DNA from: Rugosibacter aromaticivorans
GTDB taxonomy: Bacteria; Pseudomonadota; Gammaproteobacteria; Burkholderiales; Rhodocyclaceae
NCBI RefSeq assembly: GCF_000934545.1
Contig: NZ_CP010554.1
Span: 620,001-684,000 of the forward strand
Reading direction: 5' to 3'
DNA length: 64,000 nucleotides
The notes beneath the pieces were generated by a model, which searched no databases, had not been told where the DNA came from, and saw only the letters and a program-made list of their open reading frames with translations. Within the stretch, counting starts at the first letter, position 1; each line of letters begins with the position of its first letter. This document shows, piece after piece, positions 29,221-38,471 of the stretch. A program made the translations under genes and the position numbers.

Positions 29221-29673
29221 ATGAAATGGGTTACGCGTGAACGTCCAAAGATGGACCGCATCGCCTGTCCTTGGTTGATTGCACGGTTTATCGACACGGA
29301 ACCGGAACTTCACTATGTGCCAAGTGGCGATGTGCTGAAAGTGGCGCAGGAAACTGGAGCGATTCCATACGATATTCCCGGCGTCGAGTTCTCCCATGTG
29401 GGTGAGTTGTGCAGTTTCGATGCTTTCCTGAAGAAATACAATCTCAACGACCCCGCTTTGCAGCAGCTTGCCGAGATTGTCAGGGGCGCAGATACATCAA
29501 GGCTCGAACTCACGCCACAGTCGGCCGGGCTTTATGCGATTTCTCTGGGGCTGTCTCACACCTTCCAGGATGATCACGAAATGCTGCAGCATGGGCTGGT
29601 GATCCATGACGCACTCTATGCATGGTGCAAGGATTGCCAGAAGGAAGCACATAACTGGCCCCCGGCTAAGTGA
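29221..29673 (+). CDS. Chromate resistance protein, ChrB C-terminal domain
   Basis: 150 residues. It matches only the C-terminal half of ChrB: KWVTRERPKMDRIACPWLIARFID, GELCSFDAFLKKYNL and a late Cys pair WCKDCQKEA. The N-terminal regulatory domain of full ChrB is absent, so this is unlikely to be a DNA-binding sensor by itself. It has an AAGGAG ribosome site 25 bp after chrA and is co-transcribed. Confidence 0.9.
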   Translation: MKWVTRERPKMDRIACPWLIARFIDTEPELHYVPSGDVLKVAQETGAIPYDIPGVEFSHVGELCSFDAFLKKYNLNDPALQQLAEIVRGADTSRLELTPQSAGLYAISLGLSHTFQDDHEMLQHGLVIHDALYAWCKDCQKEAHNWPPAK

Positions 29674-29969
29674 TTGTGGCAGCGTAACGCCCCCGTCGAT
29701 AGCCGTCTTTCCCAGAGTGATCATGATAGCGTAACTGCTCGGTGGGCTTGGTGCGTTGCGGCACGTCGCCCCAATATCGATCACGAAAATTGGATGCCAA
29801 ATAAAAAAATAGCGGCGAAATGGCAGGAAGAGGATGGCAGGAAGAGGACTTTGGCCAGTATCAACGAAAGGCGGTTACGATAGCGGTCTGCCGTACCATC
29901 AGCGCCGACTTTTTTGTTGCCGTCAAAAGTGCAGAGGCGTTGTCAGCATCATCCAAAGGATAGATTAAC
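29674..29969. other. Gap between the chr pair and the NodJ-like gene
   Basis: 296 bp without a recognisable gene. It holds repeat copy R8 near the end and a short purine-rich direct repeat (GGCAGGAAGAGGA twice, about 29821-29848). I could not find any remnant of a NodI-type ATPase here. Confidence 0.5.
29891..29914 (-). repeat. Dispersed repeat copy R8
   Basis: Minus strand: AAAAAAGTCGGCGCTGATGG then TACGGC. It lies 55 bp before the GTG start of the NodJ-like gene. Confidence 0.72.
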
Positions 29970-30767
29970 GTGAATCACTCCCCAGCTTTAAATCACGGTG
30001 TGTTGCCGCAGCTATCAAAGCGTACGTTGGCCGTGTGGCGGCGTAATTTTCTGGTCTGGAAAAAAATGGCGATTCCTTCCTTGCTGGGCAATCTCGCGGA
30101 CCCGATGATTTATCTGTTTGGGTTGGGTTATGGATTGGGCAGCTTGTTGCCGCAAGTGGCGGGGGTGCCTTACATTGCGTTTCTGGCCAGCGGTACGGTG
30201 TGCGCTTCCACCATGAATGCGGCGTCGTTTGAGGCGTTGTATTCGGCTTTTTCACGCATGCAGATGCAACGCACATGGGAGGCTATTTTGTATGCGCCGG
30301 TGGCGCTGGACGATGTGCTGGCGGGCGAATGGTTATGGGCGGCGGCCAAGGCCACGCTTTCGGGCAGCGCGATTCTGCTGGTGGTCTCATTACTCGGTTT
30401 TGTGGCCTCGCCGCTGGCATTGTGGGCGTTGCCGGTGATCTTTCTGACGGGCCTGACATTTTCTGCGCTGGGCTTGATCATCACTGCGTTGGCACCATCC
30501 TATGATTTTTTCATGTATTACTTCACGCTGTTTTTGACGCCGATGGTTTTGCTGTGCGGGGTGTTCTTTCCGCAGGAGCAGCTGCCCTTCTTGGTGCAGT
30601 CAGTGGCGGCGTGGCTGCCGCTCACGCATGCGGTGGCGCTGGTGCGGCCGCTCTTGTTTGGTCAGGTGCCGTCGCACATTGCGTTGCATGTCGGCGCGTT
30701 GCTGATTATCACGGGCGGGGCATTCTGGATTGCATTACGGCTGACGCAACGACGTTTGCTGAAGTAA
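29970..30767 (+). CDS. ABC-2 type permease, NodJ family, without its ATPase
   Basis: 265 residues, six membrane segments. The WRRNFLVWKKMAIPSLLGNLADP start, FGLGYGLGSLLP, FLASGTVCASTMNAASFEALY and the CGVFFPQEQLP segment mark it as NodJ-like. The start is GTG with an AAAGGA site 9 bp ahead. In relatives the ATPase (NodI-like) precedes it; here chrA/chrB stand there instead and no ATPase gene is in this part of the window. It may use an ATPase coded elsewhere or be non-functional. ThiS follows 9 bp later. Confidence 0.88.
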   Translation: MNHSPALNHGVLPQLSKRTLAVWRRNFLVWKKMAIPSLLGNLADPMIYLFGLGYGLGSLLPQVAGVPYIAFLASGTVCASTMNAASFEALYSAFSRMQMQRTWEAILYAPVALDDVLAGEWLWAAAKATLSGSAILLVVSLLGFVASPLALWALPVIFLTGLTFSALGLIITALAPSYDFFMYYFTLFLTPMVLLCGVFFPQEQLPFLVQSVAAWLPLTHAVALVRPLLFGQVPSHIALHVGALLIITGGAFWIALRLTQRRLLK

Positions 30768-30776
30768 AATTGCATC

Positions 30777-30977
30777 ATGGAACTTATCATTAACGGCGAA
30801 GCCTTGACGCTGTCGGCACCGTTGTCGGTAGCAGCGTTGCTGGATTCGCGCAACCTCACCGGCAAACGCGTTGCGGTGGAAAGAAATGGCGAGATTGTGC
30901 CCAAAAGCCGCCATGCGGAAACCCTGCTGACCACCGGCGATCGCATCGAAATCGTTGTCGCCGTCGGCGGCGGCTAG
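30777..30977 (+). CDS. thiS: Sulfur carrier protein ThiS
   Basis: 66 residues, beta-grasp fold, ending IVVAVGGG with the C-terminal Gly-Gly that is thiocarboxylated. The N-terminus MELIINGEALTLSAPLSVAALL is typical. It supplies sulfur to ThiG for the thiazole of thiamine. The gene is followed by thiG after 27 bp. Confidence 0.95.
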   Translation: MELIINGEALTLSAPLSVAALLDSRNLTGKRVAVERNGEIVPKSRHAETLLTTGDRIEIVVAVGGG

Positions 30978-31004
30978 CTAACAAATACAGGAGTTAATCG
31001 TTCC

Positions 31005-31841
31005 ATGAATCAAGCGTTAAACCAGCTCAGCACCACGGTGGCGGCCCCCGCGGTGGCGGATCTTTTGGTGATCGCCGGTCGGGCGTATGGCTCGCGGTTA
31101 CTCGTGGGCACAGGCAAATACAAGGATTTTGCGCAAACGCGCGCAGCGATTGATGCCTCTGGGGCCGAGATTGTCACAGTGGCGATTCGGCGCACCAATA
31201 TCGGCCAGGAGCCGGGTCAGCCGTCTTTGCTGGACGTATTGCCCCCTGAGCAATTCACCATTTTGCCGAACACCGCAGGGTGCTTTACGGCGGATGATGC
31301 TGTGCGCACGTTGCGCCTGGCGCGTGAACTGCTGGACGGCCACGCACTGGTGAAGCTCGAAGTGCTGGGAGACGCGCAGACTTTATTCCCCAACATGCCT
31401 GAAACCCTGAAGGCAGCAGACATTTTGGTCAAGGAGGGCTTTCAGGTGATGGTGTATTGCGCGGATGACCCGATCCAGGCGCGCATGCTAGAGGACATCG
31501 GTTGTGTGGCAATCATGCCGCTGGCTTCACTTATTGGTTCCGGCATGGGTATTCTTAACCCGTGGAATCTGCAACTCATCATCAACCAAGCCAAAGTGCC
31601 GGTGCTGGTGGATGCCGGCGTGGGCACGGCCTCGGATGCCGCTATCGCAATGGAGCTCGGCTGTGATGGCGTGTTAATGAACACCGCGATTGCCGCAGCA
31701 GAAGACCCGGTACGCATGGCAGGTGCGATGAAAAAAGCCGTTGAAGCAGGTCGAGAGGCTTGGCTGGCAGGACGCATGCCCAAGAAGTTTTATTCGGCAG
31801 TGCCCAGTTCGCCCAGCGGTGGATTGATCGGCGCAACGTGA
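31005..31841 (+). CDS. thiG: Thiazole synthase ThiG
   Basis: 278 residues, TIM barrel. [58 protein letters not shown] and [33 protein letters not shown] segments (here split over the C-terminal half) are all present. It makes the thiazole phosphate of thiamine with ThiS. An AGGAG site precedes the ATG. The next gene overlaps the stop codon (GTGA). Confidence 0.96.
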   Translation: MNQALNQLSTTVAAPAVADLLVIAGRAYGSRLLVGTGKYKDFAQTRAAIDASGAEIVTVAIRRTNIGQEPGQPSLLDVLPPEQFTILPNTAGCFTADDAVRTLRLARELLDGHALVKLEVLGDAQTLFPNMPETLKAADILVKEGFQVMVYCADDPIQARMLEDIGCVAIMPLASLIGSGMGILNPWNLQLIINQAKVPVLVDAGVGTASDAAIAMELGCDGVLMNTAIAAAEDPVRMAGAMKKAVEAGREAWLAGRMPKKFYSAVPSSPSGGLIGAT

Positions 31842-32746
31842 AATGCTGGCTGGTTGTTGGGTGGCTGCTGTTGCCCTCAGTGCTTTGCGCCCAGGAAACG
31901 GCAGAAGCCGAGCCCGAATCCGAGCCAATAGCGCGTGCCATTGCGTATCCAAAAGATGTTCCAGCGCTTGCCGCCAGCGATCAGGGTCAAATTCAAACAC
32001 CAGACACGCCATTCGCCGCGCCGCCTGTAGAACCACCCCGCGCGTTACCTTTGAGTCCGCATGAGGCAGCAGCATCGCCATCTCCTGTGCCTTCTACTGC
32101 CCCGGCTCCCGCTGAATTGAAGGCGTTACCAGGACGCACCGGATATGCTTTTGATCAGCCAGAAATTCTCGTGCGGCAGCGGTTATTTGGCTTGGCGCAT
32201 GGGGTCTCGTTACTTGCAGCAGCCTGTGTGGATTTACCTGAACAATCTGCCGCCATCCAAAAATCATTCGTTGCTTGGCATGCTCAGCAGGCCGCAGCCA
32301 TTGATCAGGTGGTGCATGATCTGGCCAAGTATTATTTTGGCCCACAGGCGGCTGTTGCTCAATGGCAAGATTTAACCCGGGCACTCAACCTGAAGGACTA
32401 CATTGATCAATCGCTGGGGCAGTTTGAATTAAGCGTGGCCTGCGCCAGTTTGACGCAAGCCATCACCGGGCCGCGTTACGATCTTGCGGCGTTGTTGCAG
32501 GTGGAGCCGCTGATCGCGATGAAAACTATTGCGGGCGAGGTAGTTCCCGCCAGTGCGACAGCCGCACAGCCAGCGCAGGCAACCAATGCAATCAATGCAA
32601 CCAGCGTAACCAGCACAACAAACGATGCGCCCGCACCTGCCGCTGTGCCAGCAACCAATCTTGTGCCCTCCGCTGCGACAGAACCCATCGCAACACCCGC
32701 ACCCACAGAAGCGCCCTCTCTACCTGATGAACCCCGCGCCCCCTGA
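31838..32746 (+). CDS. Hypothetical secreted protein, Ala/Pro/Thr-rich
   Basis: 302 residues if read from the GTG at 31838 that overlaps the thiG stop. A signal peptide ([17 protein letters not shown], about 1-20) is followed by a Glu/Pro/Ala-rich stretch, a structured part at about 90-215 with three Cys-containing or aromatic helices ([40 protein letters not shown]), and a low-complexity Asn/Ala/Thr/Pro tail. It overlaps trmB by 20 bases. I do not recognise the family. The operon position between thiG and trmB suggests a conserved but unstudied periplasmic protein. Confidence 0.7.
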   Translation: MKCWLVVGWLLLPSVLCAQETAEAEPESEPIARAIAYPKDVPALAASDQGQIQTPDTPFAAPPVEPPRALPLSPHEAAASPSPVPSTAPAPAELKALPGRTGYAFDQPEILVRQRLFGLAHGVSLLAAACVDLPEQSAAIQKSFVAWHAQQAAAIDQVVHDLAKYYFGPQAAVAQWQDLTRALNLKDYIDQSLGQFELSVACASLTQAITGPRYDLAALLQVEPLIAMKTIAGEVVPASATAAQPAQATNAINATSVTSTTNDAPAPAAVPATNLVPSAATEPIATPAPTEAPSLPDEPRAP

Positions 32747-33449
32747 TCTCACAGAATCTACCGAAGAGACACCGGACCGCCATATTCGTAGCTTTGTGTT
32801 GCGGCAGGGGCGGGTTTCTGCTGCGCAACGTCGCTTTCACGAAGAAGGCATGCCGCGCTGGGGTATCCCATATCAGCAAACTCTGCTGGATTGGACAACA
32901 GTGTTTGGTCCTTTGCGTTGTGCAGCGCCAAAAATTCTTGAAATCGGTTGCGGCATGGGCGAGACCACCGCTGCTATCGCCGCATCGCAACCAGAAAATG
33001 ATTATCTTGGTATCGAGGTGCATACTCCGGGCGTAGGCAGCCTGCTCAAGGAAATTGCAACGCGTGGGCTAACTAACCTGCATGTGATTCAGCATGACGC
33101 CGTTGAGGTGGTACGCGATATGATTGCGCCGCAAAGCCTTTTCGGCATCCACGTTTTTTTTCCCGATCCGTGGCCCAAAAAACGCCAGCAAAAACGGCGA
33201 CTGATTCAGCCCGCGTTTGTTCATGCGCTTGCCCAACGGTTGGCACCCAATGGCTATATCCACTGTGCAACCGATTGGCAGGACTATGCTGAACAAATGT
33301 TAGCCGTGCTAACGGCCGAGCCATTACTGAACAATATCGCCAGCGATTACGCCCCACGCCCCAGCTACCGGCCGCAAACAAAATTTGAGACACGCGGTCT
33401 GCGTCTGGGCCATGGCGTATGGGACGTTATCTTTCGCCGCACAGCGTAA
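32727..33449 (+). CDS. trmB: tRNA (guanine-N7-)-methyltransferase
   Basis: 240 residues from ATG 32727. The SAM motif is [51 protein letters not shown] and [10 protein letters not shown] are diagnostic. It methylates G46 of tRNA variable loops. It overlaps the upstream secreted-protein gene. Confidence 0.96.
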   Translation: MNPAPPDLTESTEETPDRHIRSFVLRQGRVSAAQRRFHEEGMPRWGIPYQQTLLDWTTVFGPLRCAAPKILEIGCGMGETTAAIAASQPENDYLGIEVHTPGVGSLLKEIATRGLTNLHVIQHDAVEVVRDMIAPQSLFGIHVFFPDPWPKKRQQKRRLIQPAFVHALAQRLAPNGYIHCATDWQDYAEQMLAVLTAEPLLNNIASDYAPRPSYRPQTKFETRGLRLGHGVWDVIFRRTA

Positions 33450-33472
33450 GCATTTGCGTGAGGTGCTGCCGC

Positions 33473-33844
33473 TCAGTGCGCTGCCGCTGGTGCGAGGCAA
33501 TCACTTGCCTGGGCTTGGGCACCGAGCGCTTTGAGCTTGTCGGCTTTTTGTGCATCATCGAGCGCGCCATTCAAAAACACGGTATCGGATTCCATGGCAA
33601 AGCGCTGGCACTGTGGGCTGCCGAGTAGTTGCGTGCGAAATTCATAGGCGCGGCTGACGTCATTCACGACGGGCGGTGCAAGCGGCGCTCGTCGCGGCGG
33701 AAACTTCGGCATGACGATGAGCGGAATGGAAGGTATGGATGGTACGGCCGTATTCGATGTGGCCGCTTTCACCTCCGCTGGTACAACAGAAAACGCGGCG
33801 CCTGTCAGCGACAAAATGACAGCGCATGTTTTATGATTCAGCAT
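33473..33844 (-). CDS. Hypothetical secreted protein
   Basis: 123 residues from ATG 33844, which has an AAGGAG site. Signal peptide (about 1-26, ending VKA), a Pro-rich segment (PSIPSIPLIVMPKFPPRRAP) and a C-terminal half with two cysteines (LLGSPQCQRF and ASDCLAP) that may form a disulfide. No family recognised. It is convergent with trmB. Confidence 0.65.
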   Translation of the reverse strand: MLNHKTCAVILSLTGAAFSVVPAEVKAATSNTAVPSIPSIPLIVMPKFPPRRAPLAPPVVNDVSRAYEFRTQLLGSPQCQRFAMESDTVFLNGALDDAQKADKLKALGAQAQASDCLAPAAAH

Positions 33845-33928
33845 CAAGGGCTCCTTTTGGTTAAAGAGATTGCAGCGCAGCTTTTCCGTGTTCGAGTGCC
33901 GCGATGTGTATGAGTTCAACGGGGTCGT

Positions 33929-34231
33929 TCAACGGGGCTTATCCCCTTGCAAGGTCACGCGATGCAACAGTCGCGTGTCTCCATGATAATCATGGATCGG
34001 GTGGTGTAGTACGCAGCGGTTGTCCCAGCGCGCAGTGGAACCCACGGCCCAGGAAAAGCGGCAGGTGAATTCTGCTCGGGTCTGATGAGCAAACAGAAAA
34101 TCAATCAGCGGTTTTTGCAAGTCAATTCCTTCGACGAGCGCGCCAACGGTGTCGACGAGAGGTTTGTACCGAGAAATGCGTGAAGTCAGGCATGCGGTGA
34201 TATGCGGAAAACTGGCGTGTAACCGCCGCAT
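33929..34231 (-). pseudogene. TauD/TfdA-type dioxygenase with internal deletion
   Basis: The frame joins two ends of a TauD/TfdA 2-oxoglutarate dioxygenase. Near the start is TVGALVEGIDLQKPL, matching the N-terminal GAxxxGxDLxxPL motif. This runs straight into the C-terminal IDFLFAHQTRAEFTCRFSW, WDNRCVLHHPIHDYHG and LHRVTLQGDKPR. The ~200 residues normally between them, with the first His-x-Asp iron ligands, are missing. It should be inactive. The 5' end lies just upstream of the divergent corA gene. Confidence 0.75.
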
Positions 34232-34397
34232 CTTAACCCTTTGACAGGCGTTGTGATGAGCCATGCCACGCAAACAGGGTGGGAAAGATGTTGATACTCC
34301 CGTTTCTGTCCTGACTGAAAAATTGCAAAAATTGGCAGGTGCCTTTCACCCCGCATCTCATCTGACGGGATGGCGGGGCAAACTCATGGAGCTGCGT

Positions 34398-35363
34398 ATG
34401 CTGATTAACTGTGTTGCTTACCGCGAAGGCAAAAAACTCGCTGAGTTGGATATTGAAGCGATTAGCGATTATCTGCAACAGCCTGATTGCTTTGTTTGGG
34501 TTGCTTTGCGCGATGCGACGCCTGCCGAGCTGGAAAAAATGCGCGAGGAGTTCGACCTGCATCCGCTAGCCATCGAGGATGCAAACCACGGCCACCAGCG
34601 ACCGAAGATCGAGGAATACGGCGAGACACTGTTCGCCGTGGTTCATACGCTGGAACAAGTGCAAGAGGAAATCGTCGTCGGTGAAGTGGATATCTTTGTC
34701 GGCCGCAATTTCATTCTTTCGGTGCGCAACCGTAGCAGCCATCCGCTGCTCGGTGTGCGCGCGCGCTGCGAACGTGAGCCGGAGATGCTTAAACAAGGCG
34801 CGGGCTTTGTGCTCTATGCCCTGATGGATGCTGTGGTGGATCGTTATTTCCCACTCATCGACAGCGTCGAGTCGGAACTCGAAGCCATTGAGGAACATAT
34901 TTTTGATAAGGGCGCGGCGCGTTCAAATATCGAACGTCTCTATGAAGTCAAGCGCCACACGGTGACGCTCAAGCATGCGGTGACACCACTGATGGAAGCT
35001 GTAGGCAAGCTGACCAGTGGCCGCGTGCCGCCAGTTTGCGCGGGGAGCCGAGATTATTTTCGTGATGTGTATGATCATCTGGTGCGCATTAACGCCAGCC
35101 TCGATGGCATTCGCGACACCATCGGTACGGCGATCCAAGTGAGTTTGTCATCCGTGGCCATTGATCAAAGCGATGTGGCCAAGCGCCTCGCCGCCTGGGC
35201 CGGTATTTTTGCCGTGGCCACCGCATTTGCCGGCATCTGGGGCATGAACTTCAAGGCCATGCCGGAGCTGCAATGGGATTATGGCTATCCGGCGGCCCTG
35301 GTGGTGATCGCCACTGCCTGCGGTGTGTTGTTTCACCGCTTCCGCCGCATGGGCTGGCTATGA
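34398..35363 (+). CDS. corA: Magnesium/cobalt transporter CorA
   Basis: 321 residues from ATG 34398 (MLINCVAYREGKKLAELDIE), which has GGAG six bases ahead and matches the family start; an upstream ATG at 34263 would add 45 residues. A long cytoplasmic domain ends in two membrane helices, the first closed by the GMN signature (WGMNFKAMPEL). The LAIEDANHGHQRPKIEEYG segment is typical of this CorA branch. It imports Mg2+. Confidence 0.94.
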   Translation: MLINCVAYREGKKLAELDIEAISDYLQQPDCFVWVALRDATPAELEKMREEFDLHPLAIEDANHGHQRPKIEEYGETLFAVVHTLEQVQEEIVVGEVDIFVGRNFILSVRNRSSHPLLGVRARCEREPEMLKQGAGFVLYALMDAVVDRYFPLIDSVESELEAIEEHIFDKGAARSNIERLYEVKRHTVTLKHAVTPLMEAVGKLTSGRVPPVCAGSRDYFRDVYDHLVRINASLDGIRDTIGTAIQVSLSSVAIDQSDVAKRLAAWAGIFAVATAFAGIWGMNFKAMPELQWDYGYPAALVVIATACGVLFHRFRRMGWL

Positions 35364-35389
35364 CAGCTGCTTTCCGCGCAAACGAAAAA

Positions 35390-36661
35390 TCAGTCAGCCA
35401 GAAATCGCGCCAGTAGCTGATTAAGAAAGCGCTGCCCCTGCCGTGTCGGCCGCAGTGTGTCTTCAACCATTTCCAGCAGCCCTTCGCGCCGCGCCACCAG
35501 CGCCGAGTTTTCGATGGTGGCCAGGGCTAAGCCGGTGCGTTCGGTGAACAGGCGCAGCGGGAAACCGGCGGTCAAACGTAGCGCATTCATCATGAATTCA
35601 CCGGGCAGATCGGTCGCGCTAATCGTTTGCCGTGTGCTGATGAAGTCGTTAAGGTGATGCTTTGGTTGGCTCTTTGCCGCACCCTGCATATACGCGCGCG
35701 GGTGGCGGTGACGCGCTTCGCGCCAGATTTCCATATGATTGGACAGCTTGGAATGGGCACCCGCGCCGATGCCAAGATAATCGCCAAACGCCCAGTAGTT
35801 GAGGTTGTGGCGGCATTGTTCCCCGGCTTTGGCAAAGGCCGAGGTTTCGTAGTGGATGAAATTTTCCACAGCAAGTTTTGCCTCGATCATTTCCTGCATG
35901 TCGGCGGCGATGTCGTCATCGGGCAGCGGCGGCGGCGTGTGGTGAAACGGCGTGTTCGGTTCCAGCGTCAGGTGATAGGCCGAGAGGTGGCTTGCGCCGC
36001 TGGCAATCGCTGTGTCGATGTCGTGCTCGGCCTCATTGAGGTTTTGCTGCGGCAGCGCGTACATGAGATCGATGTTCACGCGGGCGAAATGCGTCAGCGC
36101 CAGATCAATCGCCTGCCGCGCTTCGCGGCTGTCGTGGATGCGGCCGAGTGCCTTGAGCTTGTCATCGGCAAAACTTTGAATGCCCAGCGACAGCCGATTG
36201 ACGCCGGCCTCGCGGAAGGCTTTGAACTTTTCGGCGTCCACCGTGCCAGGATTGGCTTCGAGGGTAATTTCGGCATCCGGCTGCAACGGCACGCGCATGC
36301 GGATGGCGGCCAGCAAGGCATCGGCCGTTTCCGCGCGCATCAGGCTGGGCGTGCCGCCGCCGATGAACACACTCATTACCGGTCGGTTCCAGATGTGCGG
36401 TAGCGCCGCTTCAAGGTCGGCAATCAGCGCTGCGAGGTAAGCGGCTTCGTCAATGTCCGCTTTGGCTTCGTGCGAGTTGAAGTCGCAGTAGGGGCATTTT
36501 TTGACGCACCACGGCCAGTGCACATAGAGGGCCAGCGGCGGCGGTGCGGCAAGGCCTGAGGTTGCCGCTGCGCTGCCGTCTGAAAAAGTTCCCGAAGGGA
36601 CGTGCCGCGCTGGCGCTGACGAGACGGCAGTGATCGGAATGATGCGGCTATCACGCGGCAT
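35390..36661 (-). CDS. hemW: Haem chaperone/radical SAM protein HemW
   Basis: 423 residues, longer than the usual ~380-400. The radical SAM cluster motif is WPWCVKKCPYCDF (Cys52, Cys56, Cys59), followed by VFIGGGTPSLM, ITLEANPGTVDAEK and NRLSLGIQSFADDKLKALGR. It was long annotated as oxygen-independent coproporphyrinogen oxidase. The extra N-terminal ~25 residues (AVSSAPARHVPSGTFSDGSA) are coded by repeat copy R9, sitting between an MxxxxIIPI start and the PPPLALYVHWPWC core. The start overlaps the rdgB end by 11 bases. Confidence 0.93.
   Translation of the reverse strand: MPRDSRIIPITAVSSAPARHVPSGTFSDGSAAATSGLAAPPPLALYVHWPWCVKKCPYCDFNSHEAKADIDEAAYLAALIADLEAALPHIWNRPVMSVFIGGGTPSLMRAETADALLAAIRMRVPLQPDAEITLEANPGTVDAEKFKAFREAGVNRLSLGIQSFADDKLKALGRIHDSREARQAIDLALTHFARVNIDLMYALPQQNLNEAEHDIDTAIASGASHLSAYHLTLEPNTPFHHTPPPLPDDDIAADMQEMIEAKLAVENFIHYETSAFAKAGEQCRHNLNYWAFGDYLGIGAGAHSKLSNHMEIWREARHRHPRAYMQGAAKSQPKHHLNDFISTRQTISATDLPGEFMMNALRLTAGFPLRLFTERTGLALATIENSALVARREGLLEMVEDTLRPTRQGQRFLNQLLARFLAD
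36581..36632 (+). repeat. Dispersed repeat copy R9 (hairpin form), inside hemW
   Basis: TGAAAAAGTTCCCGAAGGGA, CGTGCCGCGCTGGCGC, then TGACGAGACGGCAGTG, antisense to hemW. The CCCGAAGGG hairpin insert is shared with R7 in ccmI. It codes for much of an N-terminal extension of HemW. Confidence 0.75.
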
Positions 36662-37241
36662 GTTTCAGCTTGCCGATTAGTTGCCGGAGCGCCTGGCCGC
36701 GATGCGAGCGGCGGTTTTTTTCTTCCGCCGAAAGCTCGGCGGCGGTGCACCCGAGATCAGGAATCAAAAAATGCGGGTCATAACCAAACCCGCCTTTGCC
36801 ACGCGCAGTGGTGATGATCTCGCCATGCCATTCGCCTTCGCCGATCAGCGGTTGCGGGTCATCCGCATGGCGCACCAGCACCAGAACGGCTACATAATGC
36901 GCGCGCTTATCCGCGATACTTTCCAGCGCCGCAACCAGTTTTTGATTGTTGCGCTGATCATCTTTCGGCTTGCCCGCATAGCGTGCCGAATGCACGCCGG
37001 GCGCGCCCCCCAGCGCGGGCACGACCAGCCCCGAATCATCCGCCAGCGCGGGCAGGCCGGTAAGGCGCGCGGCGTGACGCGCCTTGGTCAGCGCATTTTC
37101 GATGAACGTGGCATGCGGCTCGTCCGCCTCTGGGACGGCGAAATCGGCTTGAGGCACAAGTTGAAAATTCAGCGGCGCGAGTAACTCGGCGAACTCGCGC
37201 AACTTGCCGGGATTATTCGAGGCGAGCACTAGTTTTTGCAT
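36651..37241 (-). CDS. rdgB: dITP/XTP pyrophosphatase (RdgB/HAM1)
   Basis: 196 residues. It starts LVLASNNPGKLREFAELL and contains ENALTKARHAARLTGLPALADDSGLVV, GVHSARYAG, and GKGGFGYDPHFL, the family's substrate motifs. It removes non-canonical purine nucleotides. It overlaps hemW, forming an rdgB-hemW unit. Confidence 0.96.
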   Translation of the reverse strand: MQKLVLASNNPGKLREFAELLAPLNFQLVPQADFAVPEADEPHATFIENALTKARHAARLTGLPALADDSGLVVPALGGAPGVHSARYAGKPKDDQRNNQKLVAALESIADKRAHYVAVLVLVRHADDPQPLIGEGEWHGEIITTARGKGGFGYDPHFLIPDLGCTAAELSAEEKNRRSHRGQALRQLIGKLKHAA

Positions 37242-37278
37242 GATAAGTTATGGATGGCTGTACAGCCTGTCCATGCAT

Positions 37279-37310
37279 GAACAAACGGCAGAGTAGTCCG
37301 CCGTTTGTTC
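37279..37310. terminator. Hairpin downstream of the small secreted-protein gene
   Basis: Perfect 11-bp arms GAACAAACGGC and GCCGTTTGTTC around a 10-base loop. It sits between the end of the 56-residue gene and rdgB. It lacks a strong U-run. Confidence 0.6.
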
Positions 37311-37327
37311 GGGTGTTACAACCAGAC

Positions 37328-37498
37328 TTACTTTGCTTCGGTTTCAGTAGCAGGGGCCGTCTCAGTGGTAGCAGCTTCAGTGGTAGTCGCTTCAGTCGTT
37401 GCAGCAGGCGCGGTAGCAGTATCTTCTTTCTCTGCTTCGCCGGCAAAAACAGCAGTGGCAAGTAAACCAACCAATAAAGCAGCAAGCAATTTTTTCAT
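37328..37498 (-). CDS. Small secreted Thr/Glu/Ala-rich protein
   Basis: 56 residues from ATG 37498 with a strong GGAGG site. Signal peptide MKKLLAALLVGLLATAVFAG, then an acidic, Thr/Ala/Glu repetitive tail. No cysteine or known domain. The strong ribosome site and clean signal peptide argue it is real. Function unknown. Confidence 0.7.
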   Translation of the reverse strand: MKKLLAALLVGLLATAVFAGEAEKEDTATAPAATTEATTTEAATTETAPATETEAK

Positions 37499-37685
37499 AA
37501 TAAATCCTCCGGTTAGATAGTTAGGATGTCTTATCTGACACCGTGAATTAATCACCACCTACAGTGTCGCGATAATTATATAGCGTAGCCTTTCTCTGTC
37601 CATTTATTTGCTCTGCACCTGGTCAGCAGTCATCTGCCTTGTGTTTTGCGGGTGTTAACTGAAAGGCTTGCCGCAAGTATCCGGC

Positions 37686-38444
37686 CTATTTTGTAGTGAA
37701 TGAACGAATCCCCAACGCCGTATATTGCACTTGGATAATACTGTTGATGCCTTGCGTCGCAAGCGCTAGCAGCGCATCCAACTCGGTCCGCGAAAACGGT
37801 GCGCCCTCTGCCGTGCCCTGCACTTCAATCAGGCCGCCGCTGGCGGCCATCACTACATTCATGTCGGTGTCGCACGCCGAGTCCTCGGCATAGTCGAGAT
37901 CGAGCCGGGGCTGCCCGGCGACGATGCCGACCGACACGGCGGCAACCAGTTCGCGCAGCGGGCTGGTTGCCAGTTTACCGCTGGCCACCAGTGTGGCGAG
38001 GGCGTCGTGCAGGGCCACGCAGGCGCCGGTGATGGCGGCGCAGCGTGTGCCGCCGTCGGCTTGCAACACGTCGCAATCCAGCGTGATCTGACGCTCACCC
38101 AGCGCGGACAGATCGGTCACCGCGCGCAGGCTGCGGCCGATGAGTCGCTGGATTTCCTGCGTGCGTCCGGACTGTTTGCCCTTTGCCGCTTCGCGCGTAC
38201 TGCGGGTATGTGTCGATCGCGGCAGCATGCCGTATTCGGCCGTGATCCAGCCGGAACCTTTGCCACGCAAAAATGACGGCACGGATTCTTCCACGCTGGC
38301 GGTGCATAACACTTTGGTTAAACCGAATTCAATCAACACGCTGCCTTCGGCATGGCAGGTGTAGTGGCGGCTGATTTTCAATGCGCGCAGTTGATCGGGC
38401 TTACGCTCGGTGCGCGTGATGATTGGGTTTACCGATTGATTCAT
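37686..38444 (-). CDS. rph: Ribonuclease PH
   Basis: 252 residues. Landmarks: [74 protein letters not shown] and [19 protein letters not shown], with the phosphate-binding GTRCA. It trims tRNA 3' ends phosphorolytically. It lies between the kinase gene and rdgB, on the same strand. Confidence 0.97.
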   Translation of the reverse strand: MNQSVNPIITRTERKPDQLRALKISRHYTCHAEGSVLIEFGLTKVLCTASVEESVPSFLRGKGSGWITAEYGMLPRSTHTRSTREAAKGKQSGRTQEIQRLIGRSLRAVTDLSALGERQITLDCDVLQADGGTRCAAITGACVALHDALATLVASGKLATSPLRELVAAVSVGIVAGQPRLDLDYAEDSACDTDMNVVMAASGGLIEVQGTAEGAPFSRTELDALLALATQGINSIIQVQYTALGIRSFTTK

Positions 38445-38471
38445 GGCAACTTTCTGTCAGAGTTAAAGGTG

